The notes under the pieces are model-generated. The model did not search any database, was not told where the DNA came from, and worked only from the letters and a program-made list of their open reading frames with translations. The position numbers and the translations under genes were made by a program. From Patescibacteria group bacterium UBA7396 (lineage in GTDB: Bacteria; Patescibacteriota; Gracilibacteria; BD1-5; UBA6164), in NCBI GenBank assembly GCA_002470645.1, contig DKNE01000002.1, positions 1 through 25,811 on the forward strand: a stretch of 25,811 nucleotides of DNA. The letters are read 5' to 3'. Position 1 is the stretch's first letter; each line of letters begins with the position of its first letter. This document shows, piece after piece, positions 9,322-18,700 of the stretch.

Positions 9322-9711
9322 TTATATTCTGTATTCTTTATATTCAACTTTATTTTGTAATATCGCTTCTCGAATCATTTTTTCATTTTGATTGAGTTTA
9401 GAACTTCATGATTTTACTTCTAAGAAAATAATCTTTTTTAAATTTCCTTCAGAAAGTCCATCAAAAATTATATAATCAATTCATTTTCACACAAAAGTCA
9501 TATCACGAGGTGCGTATGGAAAATTTGGTAAAAAGGGAAGTACTTTTTCATATACTTCTCAAAGAATAACTGATTTTGATTTTTTAATAGAAAGTTCTCT
9601 TTCATTTTTGAGAGTTTTGTATTTAATGATTTTTCAAATAATAATTCATACGATAATTCAAATACATCATCATATGATTAAAAAAAGGATTTCATTTATT
9701 TCTAAAGTCAT
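9322..9711 (-). CDS. Membrane-anchored Holliday-junction-resolvase-like nuclease
   Basis: A 129-residue protein: one N-terminal hydrophobic helix (about 7-29), a charged linker, then a short PD-(D/E)XK-like domain. GKGIDYIIFDGLSEG followed by KKIIFLEVKSGSSKLN and a QNEKMIREAI helix resembles the family of Holliday junction resolvase-related endonucleases (Endonuc_Holl). Candidate active-site residues are Asp79 or Asp84, Glu98 and Lys100 (EVK). The conserved YAPRD segment lies just before. Substrate not shown; structure-specific DNA cleavage is family inference, and the membrane anchor raises the question of where it meets DNA. Transcribed in the same direction as the upstream mscS gene but separated by a terminator at 9729-9751. 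TGA encodes most glycines in the membrane segment. Confidence 0.72.
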
Positions 9712-9728
9712 ATTGTAAGATTATTTAT

Positions 9729-9751
9729 AAAAAAGCTCCTTTTGAAAGGAG
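9729..9751 (-). terminator. Intrinsic terminator after mscS-like gene
   Basis: Read on the minus strand, CTCCTT and AAGGAG pair (plus-strand 9736-9741 with 9746-9751) around a four-base loop, followed by a run of six T (plus-strand A at 9729-9734). It lies 1 base beyond the stop of the MscS-like gene and ahead of the next minus-strand start. Confidence 0.75.
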
Positions 9752-9752
9752 T

Positions 9753-10343
9753 TTATTTTTTTCTTGTAAAGTTTTCAACTGCAGAACTCGTAATAGTTTC
9801 ATTTGGTATTAAAACAAGATTTCATTCAGTATTTCTAATTTTTAAATAAATCAGTCAGATATCTTCGACTTCTCATTCATAAGAACTAATTTTGATTCTA
9901 TCTCCTATTTCAAAAGGTCTATTAATTAAAACATTGACAGCTCCAAAAATATTTGCAACTGTTTTTTGAGATGCAAGTGCTAAAGCAAGTCATCAAACTC
10001 ATGCTCAAGCTAGAAGCGCTCAAACATTGTATCCTAAATTTGAAACAATGGTAATAATCCCAAGTACCCAAATAATTATTTTTGTTATTTTATTTAAAAT
10101 TGGTAAGATGTGTTTTGATAGTGATTTCTTTGCTTGTCTTTGCTCAAAAGTTTTGAAAACTTTATTTATAATACTCGTAATTACCAAAATAATCACTAAT
10201 ATAAAAGAAACATAATATATTTTTTCAAGTGAGATATAAGTATTGATAAAGTCAGTTAATTCTTTATCAAGAAATCATTCTTTTAGAATATATAATGATG
10301 AAAAATAAATGATTCAAATAATTATATAAAAATATTTTATCAT
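9753..10343 (-). CDS. mscS: Small-conductance mechanosensitive channel (MscS family), short form
   Basis: A 196-residue MscS-type channel that should open under membrane tension to release solutes. Hydrophobic helices lie at about 3-20, 42-63 and 83-103. The pore-lining TM3 signature GALLAGAGVGGLALALASQK (108-127) follows, with the second half after it (TVANIFGAVNVLI), then the beta-domain start NRPFEIGDRI and EGEVEDIGLIYLKIRN. The protein stops at ENFTRKK, at the end of the beta domain. The C-terminal alpha/beta part that closes the cytoplasmic vestibule in E. coli MscS (286 residues) is missing. Many glycines of TM3 are TGA, including a TGA TGA pair. No frame remnant of the missing part is seen before the terminator, so the short form looks genuine. 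Confidence 0.88.
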
Positions 10344-10458
10344 ATATAAAAAATTATAAAATAATATTTTTATTGTATATTTTTTTTATTTTTTGCAAAT
10401 TTTAAAATTGGTAAAAATAATATTTTCTATATACTAAAAAAAATTAATAAATTCAAAT

Positions 10459-10707
10459 ATGTACTATATTTATATTTTAGAATGTGCTGATAATACTTTT
10501 TATACTGGAATCACAACTGATTTGGAAAGAAGAGTTTTTGAACATAATTCTTCATTACTCTGAGCGAAATATACAAAAAGTCGTCGTCCAGTAACACTTA
10601 TATATTCTGAAAAATATGAAAATAGAAGCCTCGCTTCAAAAAGAGAAATAGAAATAAAAAAACTCTCTAAAAAACAAAAAAATGAACTCATAAAAAAGCA
10701 AGACTAG
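10459..10707 (+). CDS. GIY-YIG endonuclease-like protein (YhbQ/UPF0213 type)
   Basis: An 82-residue single-domain GIY-YIG protein. YIYILECAD carries the GIY equivalent and TFYTGITTDLERRVFEHN carries YIG and the conserved Arg. The middle GAKYTKSRRPVTLIYSE and the ending SLASKREIEIKKLSKKQK are typical of YhbQ-type proteins and include the candidate metal-binding Glu. Only one glycine is TGA. Small GIY-YIG proteins nick or cleave DNA in some characterised cases; the biological role here is not shown. It is a lone plus-strand gene between two minus-strand units, with its stop codon inside the terminator hairpin. Confidence 0.9.
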
Positions 10708-10719
10708 TCTTGCTTTTTT
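10692..10719. terminator. Perfect palindromic bidirectional terminator containing a stop codon
   Basis: Arms AAAAAAGCAAGACT (10692-10705) and AGTCTTGCTTTTTT (10706-10719) are perfect inverted copies, so each strand reads a stable stem followed by T6. The TAG stop of the GIY-YIG gene (10705-10707) sits at the centre. It serves the convergent U32 gene ending at 10739 as well. Confidence 0.93.
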
Positions 10720-10738
10720 ATATTTTAAAAATGAAAAA

Positions 10739-12121
10739 TTATTTTTCAGATACTGCTCATTCAACTGCTTTTCTGATAATGGCAAACTCACCATAATCTT
10801 TATCCATATTAATCCAAACTTCATATCCTCAACCATGAGCTGATATTGCATCTTCACTTAAACGTTCATCATACACTTCTGGTCTAAATCAAGCTCTTCC
10901 AGTTGAATTATTTGCAGTAGTAATTTTTTTAATAGTCTCTACTTTTGTTGTATAAATTCCTTCTGGAGTAATAATTTCAATATCATCTCCAAGATTAAAT
11001 TTGTTTTTTACTTCAATTCTTGCAAGGCGATTTCCTTCATCAAAATTTCTAATAATTCAAAGGAAAATTTTTGTTTGAAATCCACCATTTCTTTCATAAA
11101 ATTGTGCATTTGCTCAAGGGTTTCCAGCTAAAAAACCAGGAATATATCCTCTGTTTGCGATAGAAAATAGTTCATCTGCTAATTTTTGTACATCATATTT
11201 TTCTCCTCTTTCAACTGCATCAATAGCCTCTCTATAAGCTCTTCAAACAGAAGCTATATAGTTTACTGTTTTATTTCTTCCTTCTACTTTAAAACTGATA
11301 ATTCAAGCATTTTTTAAATCTTCAATATAGTCAATAGCACAAAGATCTCTTGAGTTCATTAAATAGGTTCCATATTCATCTTCATCTATTTCCATCAGTT
11401 CTCCAGGTCTTTCTTTTTCATCAAGATAAAAATTTCCTGTTAATTCTTCGTATTCTTCAGGTCTTCCTGTAAGTGTTTCAAGTTCAGCTTCTGTTTTTTC
11501 ATCTTTAAAAACTTTAAATTCCCATCTACAAGAATGACTACAAGTTCCTTGATTTGGATCTCTATTTGAAAGATAATTTGAAATTAAACATCTTCCAGAA
11601 TATGCCATACAAATAGCTCCGTGTACAAAAGCTTCTAATTCCATAGTTGGAACAGCTTCATGAATTTCTTTCATTTCTCTAATAGAAATTTCTCTTGATA
11701 AGATGATTCTTTTAATTCCTATTTTCTCCCAAAATTGTGCTTGTGCCCAGTTTGTATTATTTGCTTGAACTGAAAGATGAATTTCAGCATCAGGAAATTC
11801 TCTTCTTACAATATGTATAAGTCCTGGATCTGACATGATAAAAGCATCAGGTTTCATATCATACATTTTTTTAAATTGTGCCATAAATGGCTTGATTTTT
11901 ACATTATGAGCATAAATATTTGCTGTAAAGTAGATTTTTTTTCATAAATTATGTGCATAATCTACTGCTTCTTGCAAAGTTTCCATAGTAAAAGCATTCG
12001 TTCTCGCACGAAGTGAAAACATAGGTGCTCATACATATACTGCATCTGCTCAGTAAGCATAAGCAAATTTTAATTTTTCCATATCTCATGCAGGCATGAG
12101 TAATTCTAATTTTTTTGACAT
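10739..12121 (-). CDS. trhP: U32 peptidase-family protein, TrhP/YegQ-like tRNA hydroxylation factor
   Basis: A 460-residue U32-family protein, close in length to E. coli TrhP (YegQ, about 453). TrhP proteins hydroxylate uridine 34 of tRNAs in a prephenate-dependent step toward cmo5U. N-terminal KLELLMPAGDMEKLKFAYAY and GADAVYVGAPMFSLRAR match the TIM-barrel start. LSVQANNTN and the block CMAYSGRCLISNYL, then RDPNQGTCSHSCRWEF, carry the cysteines proposed to bind a cluster. MNSRDLCAIDYIEDLKNAG and FKVEGRNKTVNYIASVGRAYREA follow. A C-terminal beta domain (NKFNLGDDIEIITPEG) completes it. Assignment to TrhP over other U32 proteases (RlhA-like, UbiU/V, collagenase-like) rests on this block and is fairly firm. 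It is last in a minus-strand row after the SDR and an unknown gene. Confidence 0.86.
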
Positions 12122-12225
12122 AACAAAAAATAAATAAGTAAACTATTTACAAGATAGTCTTGAAGTCTTTATTTTCAGACTTGGAGAGTATATGAAAAAA
12201 AGATTATTTTACAATTTTTTTTGTT

Positions 12226-12786
12226 TTACCCTTTTAAAAAAGAGTTTATTTTTCCTTTAACCCAAGTAGTTAAACTCGCAATATTTTGAGGTGGTTTGAG
12301 TATAGTAATATTTTTTAAGATACTTTCACTTATGAGAGATTGAAATTCATTTAACATCATATCATTTCAATTTTGAGTAGCATCTATTATTTTTCTTTTC
12401 CCTCACTTTATTTTTGTATATTTTATGTCTCAGTAATGAGGTGAACTCCTACGTTTTGTTCATACTTCTTCAATCATATAATACCCAGTTATTTTATATG
12501 AGTAACTTCTTGTAACATAAAATTTTAGAGTAAAATGAAAAAGCTTTTCTTTCGTAGGTTTTTGAAACTCTAAAATAATGATATCTTTTCTATCTATTTT
12601 ATTCCATCTATCTATTTTTCAACTAAGTTCCTCTACTGGGAAAACTGAAAAATCATCTGATTCTTCAAAATCAGTATGTAATAATATTTCTATCGCAGAA
12701 ATTTTATCGGAAGTATCTGGTGTTGGTGTATGTATAAAATCGTCAATACTATGAACATTGTCACTTGACCTTCTATTTTGAACCAT
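12226..12786 (-). CDS. Hypothetical protein, 186 aa
   Basis: A 186-residue soluble protein with no family I recognise. Residues 1-55 are polar and acidic (SSDNVHSIDDF; HTPTPDTSDK; TDFEESDDFS). A central alternating region (about 60-130: KIDRWNKIDRKDIIILEFQ, FHFTLKFYVTRSYSYKIT, GYYMIEEVGTKRRS) looks beta-rich. The C-terminus is helical and basic, ending TTWVKGKINSFLKG. No signal, membrane span or cysteine. Six TGA glycines keep the frame open, which supports a real gene. It lies 38 bases downstream of the SDR gene and 104 bases upstream of the U32 gene, all on the minus strand, so they may be co-transcribed. Confidence 0.7.
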
Positions 12787-12824
12787 GTTATTATTTTCAA
12801 TAAATAAGAGTTAATTATATAAAA

Positions 12825-13433
12825 TTATAAATCAATTTCAAATCTTTTTTCTTTTCCAGTTATGATATCTTCTATCACTTTTACAATATTAATAAGTTGT
12901 GTTTCTTCGAATTTTCAGAGTATTTCTATTTTTGAATTTTGATGAAAATTGGTTTTTACTACTTTTGGATTGATGATATGAACCGCTTGTTTGAATTCAT
13001 TTTTAATATTCATAGCAAAACCTCTGAGTCAAAATTTACTCGCAGCATATGATGCTCAAAATTTCCCGGATTTTTTACTCGAAATACTTCATATAAAAAT
13101 GATACCAGAAGTAATTTTTTTTGAAAAAATATGAGTAAAAATGATATTTGCCAAAAGATTCGTTTGGATGATTTCTTTGTGTTCTTTGAGAGAAATATTT
13201 TCAAAATGATCAAAATATCAAACTCAAGCATTTAAAATGAGCCAGTCAATTTCAGGAACTTTTTTATAGGTTTCAGATAAAAATGCTTCATTATTAATAT
13301 CTCATAAAAATTCCTCTATTTCTAAACCGCTTGATTTTCTTGATATTCCATAAATGGTATAATCTTTTCATAATTCTTGCCCAAGATTTTTTCAAATTCC
13401 TGAACTGGTTCATGTGATAAGTATTTTTTTCAT
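12825..13433 (-). CDS. Short-chain dehydrogenase/reductase (SDR)
   Basis: A 202-residue classical-type SDR, NAD(P)H-dependent oxidoreductase. TGTSSGIG (residues 7-14; two of the three glycines are TGA) binds dinucleotide, NAGVG (68-72) stabilises the central sheet, and the active site is GSISS (Ser118/119), Tyr129 and Lys133 in YAASK. The C-terminal part is short, so the substrate pocket is small and no substrate can be proposed. The start at 13433 fits the usual SDR N-terminus MKKILITG. An in-frame ATG at 13520 would add 29 residues (MKKYFSIPTPLDFLKKY...), not a known SDR part but preceded by a TATAAT-like box; I prefer 13433. Together with the 186-residue unknown it is the promoter-proximal part of a minus-strand row. 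Confidence 0.85.
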
Positions 13434-13580
13434 GCGCTTGTGATTATATTTTTCAAAAGAAAATATATGGTATTTCTTTAAAAAATCAAGAGGGGTAGGA
13501 ATAGAAAAATATTTTTTCATTGCAATTATAAAATTTTTACTATACTTAATAAATCGTTTTTAATTCTTTACCCCTTTTTT

Positions 13581-15008
13581 ATGACTAAAAAAAGAAAATT
13601 ACCACTTTTAGAAATGCCTATCTGAAAAGCATTACTTATCCTTTCTATTCCTATTGTTATCACGAATATGTTGCAGGTTGCGTATCAATTTGCTGACGCG
13701 TATTGGGTGGGGAGGTTATGACATGACGGAGTCGCTACCGTAACGGTTGCTGGGATGATTATCTTTCTTACTATTTCTCTTGGAAGTTGACTCAGTATTG
13801 CTGGCTCAATTCTTATAGCACAGTATTTTTGAGCGAAAAATGAAAAAATGGTCAATCACATAGCAGCTCAAACGCTTCTGATGATACTACTGACTTCTAG
13901 CTTTTTATGAGGACTTTGATATATCTTTACTCCTCAAATAGTTTCACTTATATGAGTAGATAGCGCTATATTTGCACAAACCGTTGAATATATTCGTATT
14001 TCTTTTATCGGAGTTATATTTAGTTTTTCATTTTTTATGTTTCAATCGATTATGAGGTGAATTGGGAAGCCAAATGTGCCAATTTTTATCGTTTGATTGA
14101 CAGTTTTGATAAATTTTTTATTAAACCCAGTATTTATTTTTGGATTTTGAAATTTTGAGTGATTATGAGTTATTTGAGCTGCTATAACTACTGTAGTGAG
14201 TCAAGCGATTGCTACTGTTATAGGTTTTTCTATGCTCCTGAGTGGAAAATATGGGATACATCTTCATATAAAAGATTTTATTCCAGATACAAAAGCGATA
14301 AAAAAATCATTTTTTCTTTGACTTCCATCTTCTATAGAAATGACAGCAAGAAGTGGTTCGTACGCACTTTTAGTAGCTATTGTCACGATGTTTGGAACTT
14401 TAGCACTTGCTTGATTTGGAGTCGCTGGGAATATTATTCAATTTATTATTATTTTTTCTATGTGACTTTCTATGGCTACTTCTGTACTCGTAGGACAAAG
14501 TGTAGGAGCAGGCTTTATACAAAAAGCAAAAGAAATTAACAAAATCAGTGCTTGGATTTCTTTTATTCTCTTGACATTATTAGGATGAATTGCATTTTTA
14601 TTTGCCCCATATTTTATAGGATTTTTTGTACCAGGAGAAGAAGAGGTAATAAAAATATGAAGTGAAATAGTTCGTATTTCAGCACTATTTTTTGGACTTA
14701 TCTGAATCCAAATGTCCCTCAATGGAGTACTGAGAGCTATAGGAAAAACTCAAATCCCAATGTTTATAACGATATTATGACAATGGGTGATTAAACTCCC
14801 ACTTGCCTATATTTTAGCACATTATACATCGCTATGAATGCAATGAATTTGGTGGTCAGAACCGATTACTTCTATCATTATTTGTATCGTGATGTTTGTT
14901 ATTATATCAAAAGTAGATTGGTCAAAATCAAATATGACCAAAGAAGAGCAAACAGAAAAACAAATCATTGAAGAAAGTATTATTGAGGAGCCAATAAAAG
15001 AATTTTAA
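13581..15008 (+). CDS. MATE-family efflux transporter
   Basis: A 475-residue multidrug and toxin extrusion (MATE) family membrane protein with about 12 hydrophobic segments in two homologous halves. Family-typical segments: PLLEMPIGKALLILSIPIVI at the start, QVAYQFADAYWVGRLGHDGVA (TM1-TM2), the second-half counterpart LAGFGVAGNIIQF, and MGLSMATSVLVGQSVGAG. It exports cationic compounds using Na+ or H+ in studied members; substrate not shown. An acidic C-terminal tail of about 35 residues (SNMTKEEQTEKQIIEESIIEE) extends past the last helix, which is unusual. Nearly half its glycines are TGA. Divergent from the SDR gene, with a strong terminator between it and rpoB. Confidence 0.93.
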
Positions 15009-15012
15009 TAAT

Positions 15013-15046
15013 AAAAAGCAAATTTTATAAAAAAATTTGCTTTTTA
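15013..15046 (+). terminator. Intrinsic terminator after the MATE gene
   Basis: Arms AAAAAGCAAATTTT (15013-15026) and AAAATTTGCTTTTT (15032-15045) pair perfectly around a five-base loop. Located five bases after the MATE stop; separates it from rpoB. Confidence 0.92.
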
Positions 15047-15064
15047 TTTGGCTTTCTATATACT
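15037..15064 (+). promoter_or_regulatory. Candidate upstream promoter of rpoB leader
   Basis: TATACT at 15059-15064 with TTGCTT at 15037-15042 (16-base spacer), the -35 lying in the terminator arm. Transcription would start near 15071 and give an ~80-base leader containing the GC-rich hairpin. Confidence 0.35.
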
Positions 15065-15069
15065 AAAAC

Positions 15070-15123
15070 ACGTTAGCACTACTCCTTGATTGTGTGATTC
15101 TAGTATGGGGTAGGGCGTTTTTT
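15070..15123 (+). promoter_or_regulatory. GC-rich structured leader with T-run upstream of rpoB
   Basis: Unlike its AT-rich surroundings this stretch is about half G+C. CTACTCC (15079-15085) pairs with GGGGTAG (15107-15113) with one G-T wobble. ACG (15070-15072) can extend the stem to CGT (15116-15118), and six T follow (15118-15123). A competing ACTA/TAGT pairing (15078-15081 with 15101-15104) is possible. This looks like an attenuator or regulatory leader; no known riboswitch class is recognised. Confidence 0.4.
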
Positions 15124-15136
15124 GTGTATTTTAACA

Positions 15137-15142
15137 TATAAT
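15137..15142 (+). promoter_or_regulatory. Candidate proximal -10 box of rpoB
   Basis: Perfect TATAAT ending ten bases before the ATG at 15153; no good -35 (only T-rich sequence). If used, the transcript would begin about four bases before the start codon, nearly leaderless. Confidence 0.35.
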
Positions 15143-15152
15143 TTGATTTCGA

Positions 15153-18100
15153 ATGCAAAAAGAAACAAGTAAAAAATGTGCAGAAGTAGGAAGTTTATAT
15201 GAAATAGCTGGAAGACACTATTTTACAGATGACACTTCAGTAGCTTGAGTTCCAGACTTACTAGAAGTACAACTCGACTCATATAAAACATTTTTAGAAA
15301 AATGAATAGATGAAGCTTTTAGAGAAATTTTCCCTATTAGTGATTTTTCTGGAGAAAGAATAGATATTTATTATAAAGGATATTTTTTAGAAGAACCTAA
15401 ATTTGATGCTGAAACTTGTAAAAAGAAAAATTTAAACTTTGAAGCCCCATTAAAAGTGAGACTTGAAATGTTAAATAAAGAAACTTGAGAAATTAAAGAA
15501 CAAGATGTATATCTTGGTTGAGTCCCTCTTATGACCAATACAGCTTCTTTTATCATTAACTGAATTGAAAGAGTTATTGTTTCTCAAATTATTCGTTCCA
15601 CTGGTATTTTCTTTACCTCTTGAGAAGAAGGATTTGCTTTAAAGATAGTTCCTGCAAAAGGTTCTTGGTTTGAAATTGATATAGAAAAAAAATGAATTAT
15701 TAACGTAAAAATTGATAAAAAAAGAAAACTTCCTATCTCAATTCTTTTAAGAGCTTATGGACTTGAAAGTAATGCTGAAATACTAGATACATTTAAAGAA
15801 TTAGGTGAAGATGTTATCTGACAACATATTTCGCCAACTTTAGAAAAAGATAAAACAAAAACAAGAATTGAAGCCCTTCATGCTATTTATAAAGTGTTAA
15901 GACCTGGAGATCTTGCTACTGATGAAAGAGTAGAAGAGTTATTTAAAAATACATTCTTAGATGAAAAAAGATTTGATCTTTGAGAAATCGCAAGAATGAA
16001 AATAGAAAAAAAACTTGGAATTAAAACGAAATACAATTCTGAAACAGGAAAATTTTTATCTATTGAAGAACTCGTAAAGTCTTTAAAGTATTACCTAAAC
16101 CTTAGAAATGGGATAGAAGGATACGTAGTAGATGATATTGATCACTTAGAAAACAGAAGAGTAAGATCAGTTTGAGAACTCGTTCAAGATAAAATCAAAG
16201 TAGGTCTTACGAGAATGGAAAGAATTGCAAAAGATAGAATGACGATTGTTGAACTCGAAGATGCAACTCCGGGGACATTTATCAACTCAAGACCATTTGT
16301 TGCTATTTTAAAAGAATTTTTCTCATCATCACAACTATCTCAATTTATGGATCAAACCAATCCATTATCTGAAATGGCGCATAAAAGAAGAATTTCAGCT
16401 TTAGGACCTGGATGATTAACAAGAGAAAGAGCTTCATTTGAAGTTCGTGACGTTCATCCAACTCAATATGGAAGAATTTGTCCTATTGCTACACCAGAAG
16501 GACCAAATATCGGTCTGGTATTACACTTAGCTTCATATTCAAAAGTAGATAAATATGGATTTATTTTGACTCCATTTAGAAAAGTTCAACATACGGTTAA
16601 AAATGATGGAAAAGAAGCTATGAATAGAATTGCATTATCAGATATTTTATCAGATAAAGGAGACCTTATTGTACAAGATAAAACTCTGATTACTAAAGAA
16701 TTAGCTGAAAAACTTAAAAAAGAACTCAGTGCAAAAGAAATTGAAGTAAGATGATTTTTAACATCTGAATATGATTATTTTGATGCACATCAAGAAAGAG
16801 CTTTAGTTATTGCTGAAGCAAACTCTGAAATCGATGCTTTTGGAAACTTTACTAAAACCAGACTTTGAGCTCGTTCGAACTCAGAACCAACTCTTTCTTA
16901 CGTAAGACAAGTAACACATATCGATATTTCTCCAAAACAAATCATGTCGATTGATACATCACTTCTTCCTTTCTTAGAGCATGATGATGCGACAAGAGCT
17001 GAAATGGGTACCAACATGATGAGACAAGCCGTTCCGCTTGTGAGACCTGAAAGTCCATATGTAGGAACTGGTATGGAAAGAATCGTATGAGAAGGAACTG
17101 GATATGTTATTAAGGCAAGAGAATCAGGAGAAGTTATCTGAGTAGATGCAAAACATATTACGGTAATCTATGATAATGGAGAAAAAGTTATTTATGAACT
17201 CAGAACGTATAAAAGATCGAATCACGATGAACTTATTCACCAAAGACCAAAAGTTTCTCATGGTCAAAAATTCCCAAAAGATACTATCTTAGCTGATGGA
17301 CAATCTATTGATAATGGGGAACTCGCTATTGGGAAAAACTTAAGAGTAGCGTATATGCCATGGAATGGGTATAACTATGAAGATGCGATTATTATTTCTC
17401 AAAAATTAATGCAAGATGATGTTTTTACATCTATCCATATTAAAGAATATTCTCTTGATGTAAGAGAAACCAAACTTGGGCCTGAACAAACAACTGATGA
17501 TATTCCAAATGTATCACTTAATAAATTAAAAGATTTAGATGCTGATGGTATTATCAGAGTTGGAGCTTATGTAGAATGAGGTGATATTCTTGTTTGAAAA
17601 ATTACTCCAAAATGAGAACAAGAATTATCTCCAGAAGAAAGACTACTGAGAGCTATTTTCTGAGATAAATCAAAAGATGTTAAAGATAGTTCATTAAGAC
17701 TTCCTTCAGGACAATGAGGAAAAGTTATTGATGTTCAAATTTTAAAAAGAGAACTTGGAGACAATCTTCCAACAGGAGTATTTAAACAAGTGAAAGTATT
17801 TATTGCTCAAACAAGAAAAATAGAAGTATGAGATAAAATGGCCGGAAGACACGGAAATAAATGAATCGTTTCTAGAATCGTTCCAGTAGAAGATATGCCA
17901 TTTATGGCAGATGGTACTCCAGTAGATATTATCTTAAATCCACTTTGAGTAGTATCTCGTATGAACATCGGACAAATTCTTGAAACTCACCTTGGTGCAG
18001 CAGCTAAAAATCTTGGTATAAAAATAGCTACTCCAGTACTCAATGGTATTAGACTAGAAAAAATATCAGAACTTATGGAACAAGCTGGGTTAGAAGCTGA

Positions 18101-18611
18101 TGGAAAAGTACAACTTTTTGATGGTATGACAGGGGAAGCATTTAAAGAAAGAACTACGGTTTGAATCAAATATATGTTAAAACTTCACCATTTAGTAGAA
18201 GATAAAATTCATGCAAGATCGGTTGGTCCTTACTCTATGGTAACTCAACAACCACTCGGATGAAAGGCTCAGAATTGAGGACAAAGATTCTGAGAAATGG
18301 AGGTTTGGGCACTTGAAGCATATGCTGCATCAAATATACTACAAGAAATGATTACTATTAAATCAGATGATGTTGCCGGAAGAACCCAAGCTTATGAAGC
18401 TATTGTAAAAGGAGCAACGATTAAAAAACCAAATATTCCTGAATCATTCAACGTATTAATAAAAGAATTACAAGCAATTGCTCTCAATATTGAATTACTT
18501 GATAGAGAAGAATTACAACAAAAAGAAGAATCAATTAGAAGCAGATATGAAGAAGTATTAAAACTTGAATGAACGGCAGATTTAGATTTCTCTAAAGAAG
18601 AAAGTGAATAG
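15153..18611 (+). CDS. rpoB: DNA-directed RNA polymerase beta subunit
   Basis: Catalytic beta subunit of RNA polymerase, 1152 residues. Fork loop and rifampicin region: SQFMDQTNPLSEMAHKRRIS and ALGPGGLTRERASFEVRDVHP are close to E. coli, with the Ser, His and Asp positions of common resistance changes unaltered. The next segment reads ICPIATPEGPNIGL, with Ala446 where most bacteria have Glu (E. coli 565). MGTNMMRQAVPLVRPE, NLRVAYMPWNGYNYEDAI, GDKMAGRHGNKGIVSRIVP and the C-terminal QQPLGGKAQNGGQRFGEMEV are all present. A compact N-terminal lobe lacks E. coli-type insertions. Many invariant glycines, such as those in PLGGKAQNGGQRFG, are TGA. rpoC follows after 89 bases; rplJ and rplL are not upstream, where a MATE gene lies instead. 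Confidence 0.98.
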
Positions 18612-18630
18612 ATAGCTTATAGAAAAAAAG

Positions 18631-18667
18631 GAAAGTTATTATATTATTAAAAATATCTTTAACTTTC
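18631..18667 (+). repeat. Inverted repeat in the rpoB-rpoC gap
   Basis: GAAAGTTA (18631-18638) and TAACTTTC (18660-18667) are exact inverted copies around a 21-base AT-rich loop that can pair further (ATATT with AATAT). No T-run follows, so it is not a terminator; it could be an RNA processing or stability hairpin. Confidence 0.4.
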
Positions 18668-18700
18668 TCTCTTAGGCTTTTAACTTATAACTAAAAAAAT

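Noticed and set aside
12122..12225. Hairpin AAGTCT/AGACTT at 12163-12182 as a terminator
   Set aside because: Six-pair stem with an eight-base loop and no T-run on either strand close to the stem; too weak to call.
13434..13520. 29-residue N-terminal extension of the SDR from an ATG at 13520
   Set aside because: In frame and open, but classical SDRs start right at the first beta strand (MKKILITG); kept as an alternative start only.
14159..14722. 126-residue plus-frame and 94-residue minus-frame ORFs within the MATE gene
   Set aside because: The real frame reads through as a MATE protein; the alternative products are Tyr/Ser/Cys-rich or compositionally odd and have no motifs.
15371..18169. 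Minus-strand open frames within rpoB
   Set aside because: They lie opposite highly conserved rpoB sequence and encode no recognisable protein; antisense shadows.
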